A stretch of 5,110 bases of DNA from an uncultured Clostridiaceae bacterium (GTDB lineage Bacteria; Bacillota; Clostridia; TANB77; CAG-508), in NCBI GenBank assembly GCA_905198755.1, contig CAJKDR010000073.1, positions 1 to 5,110 on the forward strand, read 5' to 3'. How positions within the stretch are numbered: position 1 is the stretch's first letter; every line of letters begins with the position of its first letter. Shown here piece after piece: positions 1 through 5,110 of this stretch. The notes under the pieces were generated by a model that saw nothing but the letters and a program-made list of their open reading frames with translations, made no database searches and had not been told where the DNA came from. A program made the position numbers and the translations under genes.

Positions 1-1
1 G

Positions 2-23
2 AAAAGATATTTCTATCTTTTTT
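2..23 (+). terminator. Rho-independent terminator of an upstream gene outside the window
   Basis: A perfect 8-bp inverted repeat (AAAAGATA at 2-9, TATCTTTT at 14-21) has a 4-base loop, and its right arm runs into six consecutive T (18-23). The stem has only one G-C pair, but hairpin plus T-run is the usual intrinsic-terminator layout. It would end transcription of a gene lying left of the window and isolate the rhodanese gene. Because the left arm starts with A4, it could also work weakly in the other direction. Confidence 0.6.
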
Positions 24-51
24 ATCATCTGTTTTATCTATTTTAATTTAT

Positions 52-115
52 AAAAAAGATATTTTTTTCTATTTTCAAAAAAATAACAAAAAAATTACAA
101 AATGAATATTATATT
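52..115 (+). promoter_or_regulatory. A-tract-rich upstream region with weak -10 candidate for the rhodanese gene
   Basis: This stretch carries homopolymer tracts A6 (52-57), T7 (62-68), A7 (77-83) and A7 (88-94). The last two lie in near-repeats CAAAAAAATAA/CAAAAAAATTA spaced 11 bp, about one helical turn. Such phased tracts can bend DNA and can act like UP elements in front of promoters. The best -10 candidates are TATTAT (107-112) and TATATT (110-115); neither has a recognisable -35 at proper spacing. A promoter is expected here because a terminator lies just upstream, but its exact position is a weak inference. Confidence 0.3.
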
Positions 116-132
116 AGTAAAGGATAAAAAAT

Positions 133-138
133 GAGGTG
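133..138 (+). promoter_or_regulatory. Ribosome binding site of the rhodanese gene
   Basis: GAGGTG is complementary to the 16S rRNA 3' end and sits 8 bases before the ATG at 147, which fixes that start. The nearer ATG at 131 overlaps this site and is out of frame. Confidence 0.75.
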
Positions 139-146
139 TACGTTAA

Positions 147-476
147 ATGATAAAATATTTAAGAATGTGGAAAAACATAAGAGATTTAAAAAATAAAAGA
201 AATATAAAAGATGTTTATATTAGTGAAATAGATAAAAGTGAATATTGCATAATTGATGTTAGAGGTCATAAAGAATATTTAGAATGGCACATTAATGGAG
301 CTATAAATATTCCACTTTCAGATATTAGAAGGAAAATTAGTGGTGTTAACAAGCAAGAAAGAATATTATTGTATTGTCAAAGTGGAATAAGAAGTATGAG
401 AGCTGCAAGAATTTTAGAGAGATTAGGATATGAAAAAATTTATAACCTAAAAGGTGGCTTGGAAAATAATATGTGA
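147..476 (+). CDS. Single-domain rhodanese-like sulfurtransferase
   Basis: Predicted small cytoplasmic sulfurtransferase of 109 residues. Rhodanese domains carry a persulfide on an active-site cysteine and pass sulfur to acceptors such as thiols, cyanide or cofactor-assembly proteins; the physiological partner cannot be read from the sequence. Visible hallmarks are the IIDVR strand (35-39), the H-I-N-G-A-I-N-I-P segment (48-56, counterpart of the common GHIPGAINIP) and the active-site loop YCQSGIRS with Cys77 and Arg82, the CxxGxR form of a catalytically competent domain. LKGG (101-104) is the usual C-terminal motif, but the Trp that often follows it is absent and the protein ends soon after. 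The first ~22 residues are basic (K/R-rich) with no signal peptide or membrane span. The length suits stand-alone GlpE/PspE-like proteins. A good Shine-Dalgarno supports the start. It appears monocistronic, flanked by hairpins. Family assignment is firm; the specific role is unknown. Confidence 0.93.
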   Translation: MIKYLRMWKNIRDLKNKRNIKDVYISEIDKSEYCIIDVRGHKEYLEWHINGAINIPLSDIRRKISGVNKQERILLYCQSGIRSMRAARILERLGYEKIYNLKGGLENNM

Positions 477-479
477 TAA

Positions 480-511
480 AATCAAAAAAATATATTGTAT
501 TTTTTTTGATT
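480..511 (+). terminator. AT-rich hairpin after the rhodanese gene, possible intrinsic terminator
   Basis: Four bases after the rhodanese stop, AATC plus A7 (480-490) can pair with T7 plus GATT (501-511), giving 11 bp. Two further pairs form next to the loop if one T is bulged. The only G-C pair is C483-G508. The T8 tract (500-507) lies inside the right arm rather than after the stem, so this is a weak, atypical terminator. Its place between a stop codon and a strong -10 box supports the call. Confidence 0.4.
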
Positions 512-522
512 ATTGATATAAT
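495..522 (+). promoter_or_regulatory. Sigma-A-type promoter with extended -10 for the phosphofructokinase gene
   Basis: A perfect TATAAT at 517-522 is preceded by TG at 514-515, one base before the hexamer, making a TGnTATAAT extended -10. A partial -35 (TTGTAT, 495-500) lies 16 bp upstream. Transcription would start near 529, leaving a leader of about 70 bases before the ATG at 601. The -35 sits in the loop and right arm of the preceding hairpin. Confidence 0.65.
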
Positions 523-530
523 ACTAATGG

Positions 531-557
531 AATTTGTGAAAATCTATTTTACAAATT
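531..557 (+). repeat. Near-palindromic inverted repeat in the pfk leader (RNA hairpin or operator)
   Basis: AATTTGTGAAA (531-541) pairs with TTTTACAAATT (547-557): ten Watson-Crick pairs plus one G-T pair (538/550) around a 5-base loop. It starts just after the predicted transcription start, so it could be a 5' hairpin that stabilises the mRNA, or a DNA operator for a dimeric repressor. No T-run follows, so it is not a terminator. It does not match a riboswitch that I know. Confidence 0.45.
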
Positions 558-582
558 GCTTTATTTAATAATTAAATTCTAG

Positions 583-588
583 AAAGGA
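583..588 (+). promoter_or_regulatory. Shine-Dalgarno that sets the phosphofructokinase start at 601
   Basis: AAAGGA ends directly against an ATG at 589, leaving no room for that codon to be used. The in-frame ATG at 601 lies 12 bases downstream, slightly long but workable. It also gives the family-typical N-terminus (Met-Ile-Lys-Lys-Val-Ala-Ile-Leu). Confidence 0.65.
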
Positions 589-600
589 ATGTTGAAAATT

Positions 601-1737
601 ATGATAAAAAAAGTTGCAATTTTAGCAAATGGAGGAGATGTTTCAGGATTTAATGCAGTAATAAGAGGTATAGTAAAAACTGCAGAAAATAATGGAGTGG
701 AATGTTATGGGTTTATAGAAGGCTATAGAGGACTACTAAAGAATGAATTTATAAAACTGGATTCTGCAACAACAGCATCAGGAATACTTCATAAAGGAGG
801 ATCTATTATAGGTTCTTCAACTAATGCTAATGTTTTTAATTATAAAGTTGAAGAAAATGGACAAGTTGTATATAAAGATTTATCAGATATATGTGTAGAA
901 AATGTTAAAAAAGATGAGTTTGACTGTGTATTTACATTAGGAGGAGATGGAACTCAAAAATCAGCAAGAGACTTTTCTCTTAAAGGAATAAATGTAATTG
1001 GAATTCCTAAGACTATAGATAATGATGTTGCATGTACAGAGATAACATTTGGATACAATACAGCAGTATCAGTTGCTACAGAAGCAATAGATAGATTACA
1101 TTCTACAGGTGAAACACATCATAGAATAATGGTTCTAGAAGTAATGGGAAGATATGCTGGATGGATTGCTTTAGAATCAGCTATAGCTGGAGGAGCAGAC
1201 ATAGCGCTAATACCAGAAGTTCCATATGATATAAATATAGCAGCAAGAAAAATAGAAGAAAGAAAAGCAAAAGGAAAAAGCTTTAGTGTAGTAGTTGTTG
1301 CAGAAGGAGCTATGCCTAAAGGTGGAACAATTACTGTAGAAAATGTTAGAAATAATGGGGAAGGTGTTGATAATACAAAACTTGGTGGAATAGGAGATAG
1401 AGTTGCTAGACAATTGGAAGAAATAACAGGATTAGAAGCAAGAAATACAACCTTAGGATATATGCAAAGAGGCGGAACACCAACAGCGTTTGATAGAGTT
1501 TTATCAACAAAATATGGTGCTAAGGCAATGGAATTAGCTTTAGAAGAAAAATTTGGAGTTCTAACAGTTATAAAAAATGGTAAACTAGATTATGTTTCAT
1601 TAGAAGATGTGGTTGGAAATAATAAAACCATAGGTGCTGTTTCAGGAAATACAACTGAGAGTAACATAAGAAAAGTTACTAGAGATCATGATTTATTTAA
1701 AACAGCAAAAGATATTGGAATAAATTTTGGTGAATAA
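601..1737 (+). CDS. pfkA: 6-phosphofructokinase, PPi/ATP mixed-specificity lineage
   Basis: Cytoplasmic glycolytic enzyme converting fructose 6-phosphate to fructose 1,6-bisphosphate, using ATP or pyrophosphate. From the ATG at 601 it is 378 residues, longer than the ~320 of the classical E. coli/Bacillus ATP enzyme and fitting the long lineage that includes PPi-dependent forms. Motifs in order: NGGDVSGFN phosphate loop (10-18; Ser15 where Pro is usual), GGDGT (114-118), PKTIDND (136-142; catalytic base Asp140), MGRYAGW (182-188, fructose 6-phosphate contacts) and LGYMQRGG (285-292, second sugar-phosphate site, Tyr where the classical enzyme has His). Gly117 favours ATP (PPi enzymes usually have Asp), whereas Lys137 is the PPi-type residue (classical ATP enzymes have Gly). 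The donor is therefore uncertain. An upstream ATG at 589 would add four residues but abuts the Shine-Dalgarno. The gene has its own promoter and leader hairpin and is followed after 33 bases by a membrane-protein gene, not by pyruvate kinase as in many Firmicutes. Confidence 0.95.
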   Translation: MIKKVAILANGGDVSGFNAVIRGIVKTAENNGVECYGFIEGYRGLLKNEFIKLDSATTASGILHKGGSIIGSSTNANVFNYKVEENGQVVYKDLSDICVENVKKDEFDCVFTLGGDGTQKSARDFSLKGINVIGIPKTIDNDVACTEITFGYNTAVSVATEAIDRLHSTGETHHRIMVLEVMGRYAGWIALESAIAGGADIALIPEVPYDINIAARKIEERKAKGKSFSVVVVAEGAMPKGGTITVENVRNNGEGVDNTKLGGIGDRVARQLEEITGLEARNTTLGYMQRGGTPTAFDRVLSTKYGAKAMELALEEKFGVLTVIKNGKLDYVSLEDVVGNNKTIGAVSGNTTESNIRKVTRDHDLFKTAKDIGINFGE

Positions 1738-1770
1738 TACTAAAAATATTATTATAAGGGAGAGATGAAA

Positions 1771-2451
1771 ATGAGTAAAGAAAATGAGAAAATTACAAAT
1801 GAAGCTGAAAAAATAAAAAAAGAAACTGCAGAAACAGCAAAACAAGTAAAGGATTCTGTAAAAAATGTAAATATTAAGGATGAAACTAAAAAAACAAAAG
1901 GCTTTGTAATAGATATGTTTAAAAATCCATTAAATAAATTAGAAGAAATTTCCAAAGATGGTGGAACTTTCTTTAAAACAGCAATTTTTATGATTATAAT
2001 ATGGATTGTAGCGGTATTTATAAAATCAACATATTCAACAATATATTATTGGGGATTTAGTAGAGTATTCTCAAATATATTAGATGTATTGAAAAATATT
2101 TTAGTACCTATAATAAGTGTATTAGTTTATTCTTTGATAATATTTATTTTAAATAAAGAAAATAAAAAATCATTAACTGAGATTATATCTGTTGTTACAG
2201 CTACAAAGTTACCAATAGTTATAGCATCGATAGTATCAATATTAACAATATTTAGTTATGAAATAAATAAATTAACAATTGCATTTTCAAGTCTTTGCAA
2301 TGTATTGACAATTGTATTATCATATTTTGGATATAAGGCGATATTCTCAGAAAAGGACGATAAAAAATTCATAAAGAAATTTGCAATTATAGAAATAATA
2401 TATTGCGTTGTATATGTAGTATTAACTTTCTTAGGAATATACATATATTAA
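1771..2451 (+). CDS. YIP1-like five-span membrane protein
   Basis: Predicted integral membrane protein of 226 residues, function unknown. Residues 1-45 are hydrophilic and Lys/Glu-rich (heptad-like EAEKIKKETAETAKQVKDSV), probably a cytosolic amphipathic or coiled-coil helix. A short FKNPLNKLEEI stretch (50-60) then leads into five hydrophobic segments at about 71-86, 109-127, 137-162, 168-191 and 204-226. This layout, the NP-x-x-x-L-E-x-I lead-in, and the SLTEIISVVTATKLPIVIAS segment (134-153), with Pro148 near mid-span, resemble bacterial YIP1-family proteins. That is recognition by pattern, not a search result. There is no signal peptide or enzymatic motif. The ATG at 1771 is preferred because AGGGAG (1757-1762) lies 8 bases before it; the in-frame ATG at 1765 is only 2 bases from that site. 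No promoter or terminator separates it from pfk, so it is probably the second gene of that unit; it ends before a strong terminator. Confidence 0.8.
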   Translation: MSKENEKITNEAEKIKKETAETAKQVKDSVKNVNIKDETKKTKGFVIDMFKNPLNKLEEISKDGGTFFKTAIFMIIIWIVAVFIKSTYSTIYYWGFSRVFSNILDVLKNILVPIISVLVYSLIIFILNKENKKSLTEIISVVTATKLPIVIASIVSILTIFSYEINKLTIAFSSLCNVLTIVLSYFGYKAIFSEKDDKKFIKKFAIIEIIYCVVYVVLTFLGIYIY

Positions 2452-2468
2452 TCATAATTTAATTTAAC

Positions 2469-2506
2469 AAAACTAGCATATAAACTTGCATATATGCTAG
2501 TTTTTT
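2469..2506 (+). terminator. Strong Rho-independent terminator after the YIP1-like gene
   Basis: A perfect 14-bp inverted repeat (AAAACTAGCATATA at 2469-2482, TATATGCTAGTTTT at 2491-2504) encloses an 8-base loop, and the T-run extends to 2506. This is the best terminator in the window and closes the pfk/YIP1-like unit. The A4 at its left edge means it could also stop transcription from the other direction. Confidence 0.85.
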
Positions 2507-2514
2507 AGTATAAT
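2486..2514 (+). promoter_or_regulatory. Promoter of argS, overlapping the preceding terminator
   Basis: A perfect TATAAT (2509-2514) lies 17 bp from TTGCAT (2486-2491, three of six matches to TTGACA). The -35 is inside the loop and first right-arm base of the terminator hairpin, and the -10 begins two bases after the T-run. Transcription would start near 2521, giving a leader of only ~25 bases. That leaves no room for a T-box or other riboswitch ahead of argS. Confidence 0.65.
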
Positions 2515-2545
2515 AGACGAAGTTTGAGAAGGAGTAGATTAAAAC

Positions 2546-4255
2546 ATGATTGATTATAAAAAAGAAATTGCAAAAATAATAGGAAATATTGTAAAAATAG
2601 ATGATAAAGAAATAATAAAAATGGTAGAGAAACCAACTAATAACGATATGGGTGATTTTTCATTTCCTTGTTTTAAATTAGCAAAAGAACTAAAAAAATC
2701 ACCAATGATTATAGCACAGGAAATATGTGAAAAAATGAAATTAGATGCAGAAATGTTTGAAAATATAGAAATAGTAAATGGTTATATAAATTTCTTTGTC
2801 AACAAAGAAAGAATTATAAAAGAAGTTTTGGAAGAGGTATCAAACAAAAAAGAAGAGTATGGAAAATCTACTTTAGGTGCAGGGCAAAATATAATCGTTG
2901 AATATTCTTCACCAAATATAGCAAAACCTTTTCATATAGGACACTTAAGAAATACAGTTATAGGTTCATCTTTATATAATATGTATAAATACTTAGGGTA
3001 TAATACTATAGGCATAAATCATTTAGGTGACTATGGTACACAGTTTGGAAAAATGATAGAAGGATATAAAAGATGGGGGCAAGAGTATAACATTGATGAA
3101 AATCCTATTGAAGAATTAACAAAAATATATGTTAGAATAAATGATTTATGCAAGAAAGACGAAGATGTTTTAAAAGCTTGTAGAGATAACTTTAAAAAAT
3201 TAGAAGATGGTGATCCATATTGTACAGAAATTTGGAACAAATTTAGAGAAGTTAGCTTAAATGAATTTAATAGAATATATGAATTGTTAGGCGTGAAGTT
3301 TGATTCTTTAAATGGAGAAGCTTTTTATTCTGATAAAATGCCAGAAGTAGAAGAATTGTTAAGAAATTCTGGAAGATTGGTTAAATCTGAAGGTGCAGAA
3401 ATAATAGATTTAGAAGAAGAAAAAATGGGAGTTTGCATGATAAAGAAATCAAATGGTTCTACAACATATGCAACACGTGATTTAGCCGCAATACTATATA
3501 GAGCTAGAACTTATGATTTTGATAAATGCTTGTATGTTGTTGCTTATGAACAAAACTTGCATTTTAAACAAATTTTTGAAGTTGCTAAATTATTAGGAAT
3601 AGATGAAAAATATATAAAAGGATTACAACATATTCCATATGGAATGGTACATTTGAAGTCTGGAAAAATGTCTACAAGAGAAGGAAATGTTATAAAGGTA
3701 GAAGATTTGCTTAAAGAATCAATATCAAGAGTAAAACAAATAATAAAAGAAAAAAATCCAGATATGGAAAATCTAGAAGAAAATGCAAAAAAAATAGGGA
3801 TAGGGGCAGTTGTTTTTAATAATGTTGCTACAACTATTATAAAAGATCAAATTTTTGATTGGGATACAATATTAAATTTCAATGGAGAAACGGGCCCATA
3901 TATTCAATATACATATGTTAGAACTAATAGCGTGTTGAATAACTCAAAAGGAGTAAAAACTATTGATGAAATAGATTTTTCAGTATTAATAGATAAAGAG
4001 TCATTAGAAGTCGTAAAGAAAATATATGAATTTAATAATGTTATTGAAAATTCTGTAGATAAAAATGAACCATCATTACTTGCGAGATATTTATTAGAAT
4101 TAGCTAAAAATTATAGCACATTTTACAACAACAATAAAATACTAGTAGAAGATACGAAAATAAAAGATGCAAGAGTGTTCTTAACATATTCTGTAGGATT
4201 AGTGTTGAAAATAGGTATGAAATTATTAGGAATCGAAATGCCAGATAAAATGTAG
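2546..4255 (+). CDS. argS: Arginyl-tRNA synthetase (ArgRS)
   Basis: Class I aminoacyl-tRNA synthetase that attaches arginine to tRNA-Arg using ATP in the cytoplasm; essential for translation. Its 569 residues match the usual length of 550-590. Order of domains: an N-terminal tRNA-binding (Add1-type) domain at about 1-90; the Rossmann catalytic core from about 115, beginning VEYSSPNIAKPFHIGHLRN (118-136) with the HIGH signature at 130-133; the conserved NHLGDYGTQFG (158-168); RDLAAILYRAR (311-321); KMSTR (374-378), the variant KMSKS loop common in ArgRS; then the helical DALR-type anticodon-binding domain from about 450 to the family-typical ending GIEMPDKM. All expected motifs are present and intact. 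The start is set by AGGAG (2530-2534), 11 bases before ATG. It is expressed from its own promoter and is probably co-transcribed with the downstream glycerophosphotransferase gene, 10 bases away. Confidence 0.98.
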   Translation: MIDYKKEIAKIIGNIVKIDDKEIIKMVEKPTNNDMGDFSFPCFKLAKELKKSPMIIAQEICEKMKLDAEMFENIEIVNGYINFFVNKERIIKEVLEEVSNKKEEYGKSTLGAGQNIIVEYSSPNIAKPFHIGHLRNTVIGSSLYNMYKYLGYNTIGINHLGDYGTQFGKMIEGYKRWGQEYNIDENPIEELTKIYVRINDLCKKDEDVLKACRDNFKKLEDGDPYCTEIWNKFREVSLNEFNRIYELLGVKFDSLNGEAFYSDKMPEVEELLRNSGRLVKSEGAEIIDLEEEKMGVCMIKKSNGSTTYATRDLAAILYRARTYDFDKCLYVVAYEQNLHFKQIFEVAKLLGIDEKYIKGLQHIPYGMVHLKSGKMSTREGNVIKVEDLLKESISRVKQIIKEKNPDMENLEENAKKIGIGAVVFNNVATTIIKDQIFDWDTILNFNGETGPYIQYTYVRTNSVLNNSKGVKTIDEIDFSVLIDKESLEVVKKIYEFNNVIENSVDKNEPSLLARYLLELAKNYSTFYNNNKILVEDTKIKDARVFLTYSVGLVLKIGMKLLGIEMPDKM

Positions 4256-4258
4256 GAG
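4254..4258 (+). promoter_or_regulatory. Shine-Dalgarno overlapping the argS stop codon
   Basis: The last two bases of the argS TAG stop form the start of AGGAG, which lies 7 bases before the ATG at 4266. Ribosomes ending argS would therefore sit on the next gene's binding site, which suggests translational coupling and a shared mRNA. Confidence 0.75.
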
Positions 4259-4265
4259 AAAAAAG

Positions 4266-5110
4266 ATGATAAAAAAAGCAATATTATATATAGCGATAAC
4301 AGTATTAAAGTTCTTGGCAAATTTAATTTACTTGTTTATGAAACTATTTCCTGTAAAAAGTAGGATCATTATGATAACAAGGCAATCTAATAATGTAACA
4401 CTTGACTTTAAATTGCTAAAGGAATATATAGAAAAAACAGATAATAATATAGAAATAAAAATATTTGCTAAGAAATTAGAAAAAGGTATATATAACAAAA
4501 TATTATATATATTGTATACTTTAAAAGTTATGAAGCATCTTGCAACTTCAAAAGTGTGTGTAATTGACAGTTATTGTATACCAGTTAGTATTTTAAAACA
4601 TAAAAAGAAATTGAAAATAATACAAATATGGCATGCAATGGGGGCAATAAAAAAGTTTGGCTATCAAATTTTAGGGATGGTAGAAGGAGACAACAAAAAA
4701 ACGGCTCAAATTATGAAAATGCATGCAGGGTACACATGTATAATGTGTATGCATAAAAACTATGATTTTGTTATAGCACCAAGTGAGAGAACAAAGAAGA
4801 TTTTTGCTGAGGCATTTAATATACAAGAAGAAAAAATTGTAAAGTTTGGATTACCTAGATTAGAATATATATATAATTCAAAATATGATAAATCAAAAGA
4901 AATATTAGAAGAATATCCAAGATTAAAAAATAAAAAAAATATAGTATATATACCTACATTCAGAAAAAATCAAAAGACTAATTTAAATGAAATACTAAAT
5001 TATAAAATTGATGAACAAAAATACAATTTAATAATAAGCTTACATCCATTAGATTCAACAAAAGTTCCAGAAGAATATCTGGTAGATAAGAAATTTTCTA
5101 GTTTCGATTT
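4266..5110 (+). CDS. CDP-glycerol glycerophosphotransferase family protein (TagB/TagF-like), partial at right edge
   Basis: The open frame runs off the window after 281 codons; the C-terminus is missing. Members of this family move glycerol-phosphate (or ribitol-phosphate) from a CDP-activated donor onto a lipid-linked acceptor or growing chain at the cytoplasmic membrane face, building teichoic-acid-like polymers. Visible: a hydrophobic N-terminal segment (about 5-27), likely membrane association; ITRQSNNVTLDF (37-48), typical of clostridial members; QIWHAMGAIKKFG (120-132) with the conserved HxxGxxKKxG containing His123; FGLPR (194-198), the counterpart of the family GxPR motif; VYIPTFRK (227-234); and SLHP (258-261) with a second conserved His260. 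The single catalytic module near the N-terminus suits a TagB-like priming enzyme or short transferase better than a long TagF polymerase, but the cut-off hides total length. Between the HxxG and GLPR motifs, residues 150-169 look like a short tandem duplication. It follows argS closely and probably shares its transcript. Confidence 0.88.
   Translation, partial: MIKKAILYIAITVLKFLANLIYLFMKLFPVKSRIIMITRQSNNVTLDFKLLKEYIEKTDNNIEIKIFAKKLEKGIYNKILYILYTLKVMKHLATSKVCVIDSYCIPVSILKHKKKLKIIQIWHAMGAIKKFGYQILGMVEGDNKKTAQIMKMHAGYTCIMCMHKNYDFVIAPSERTKKIFAEAFNIQEEKIVKFGLPRLEYIYNSKYDKSKEILEEYPRLKNKKNIVYIPTFRKNQKTNLNEILNYKIDEQKYNLIISLHPLDSTKVPEEYLVDKKFSSFD
4719..4754 (+). repeat. Interrupted inverted repeat inside the glycerophosphotransferase gene
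   Basis: TACACAT (4731-4737) and ATGTGTA (4743-4749) form a perfect 7-bp inverted repeat around a 5-base loop. Outside it, ATGCAT at 4719-4724 and again at 4749-4754 extends the pairing, with a few unpaired bases on the left side only. The two ATGCAT copies are also direct repeats exactly 30 bp apart, in the same reading frame. The repeat overlaps the apparent 10-residue peptide duplication. Confidence 0.5.

Noticed and set aside
131..196. Small 21-codon frame starting at ATG 131, overlapping the rhodanese start
   Set aside because: Its start codon overlaps the Shine-Dalgarno used by the rhodanese gene, it has no binding site of its own, and it runs out of frame into a confident gene.
534..554. 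Canonical Rex repressor site in the pfk leader
   Set aside because: The half-sites are similar, but the arms are separated by 7 rather than 4 bases, so it is not called as a Rex site; it is reported only as an inverted repeat.
1207..1413. Minus-strand open frame inside pfk, and similar ones at 1752-1955, 2256-2444, 3031-3240 and 4123-4320
   Set aside because: Each is a short frame opposite a well-supported gene, composed of low-complexity Ser/Phe/Ile-rich residues expected from the complement of Lys/Glu/Asn-rich coding DNA. None shows a domain.
1733..1753. AATAATA/TATTATT inverted repeat between pfk and the YIP1-like gene
   Set aside because: It is a purely A-T 7-bp stem with no following T-run, and it begins inside the pfk stop region. 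It is too weak to be a terminator and is common by chance in this composition.
2305..2310. Consensus TTGACA inside the YIP1-like gene
   Set aside because: No -10-like hexamer lies at 16-18 bp; the nearest TATAAG is about 21 bp away. It is coding sequence.
2507..2545. T-box riboswitch regulating argS
   Set aside because: Aminoacyl-tRNA synthetase genes in Firmicutes often have one, but only about 25 bases separate the predicted transcript start from the ATG, and no T-box core sequence or antiterminator is present.
4564..4569. Consensus TTGACA inside the glycerophosphotransferase gene
   Set aside because: The sequence at proper spacing (AGTATT) is a poor -10 and the site lies mid-gene with no following gene start.

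Overview
The window is very AT-rich, with a low-GC codon bias (AGA for Arg, ATA/TTA, A/T third positions), good Shine-Dalgarno sites and the standard genetic code (TGG for Trp; TGA, TAA and TAG all used as stops). Together with a CDP-glycerol-type teichoic acid enzyme, this points to a low-GC Firmicute, probably an anaerobic clostridial lineage. I cannot name the species. All five genes are on the + strand. I see no mobile element, CRISPR array, tRNA or rRNA.

Layout: (1) positions 1-146 hold a terminator hairpin for a gene left of the window, then an A-tract-rich leader. (2) A stand-alone single-domain rhodanese-type sulfurtransferase lies at 147-476. (3) A 124-base gap before the true pfk start holds an AT-rich hairpin, an extended -10 promoter and a leader hairpin. 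(4) A 378-residue phosphofructokinase of the PPi/ATP 'mixed' lineage (601-1737) is followed after 33 bases by (5) a five-span YIP1-like membrane protein (1771-2451), probably co-transcribed. (6) A strong terminator overlaps the promoter of (7) argS (2546-4255). The argS stop codon is part of the Shine-Dalgarno of (8) a CDP-glycerol glycerophosphotransferase family gene (4266 to beyond the right edge).

Three transcription units are inferred: rhodanese alone; pfk plus the YIP1-like gene; argS plus the glycerophosphotransferase gene and whatever follows. The roles are housekeeping (sulfur transfer, glycolysis, arginyl-tRNA charging, anionic cell-wall polymer synthesis) and no obvious pathway joins them. 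I find no convincing new multi-gene system. The points most worth a second look are a 10-residue tandem-duplication-like stretch, with an overlapping DNA inverted repeat, in the glycerophosphotransferase; the repeated terminator/promoter overlap in two intergenic gaps; the mixed ATP/PPi active-site signature of the phosphofructokinase; and the near-palindromic hairpin in the pfk leader.
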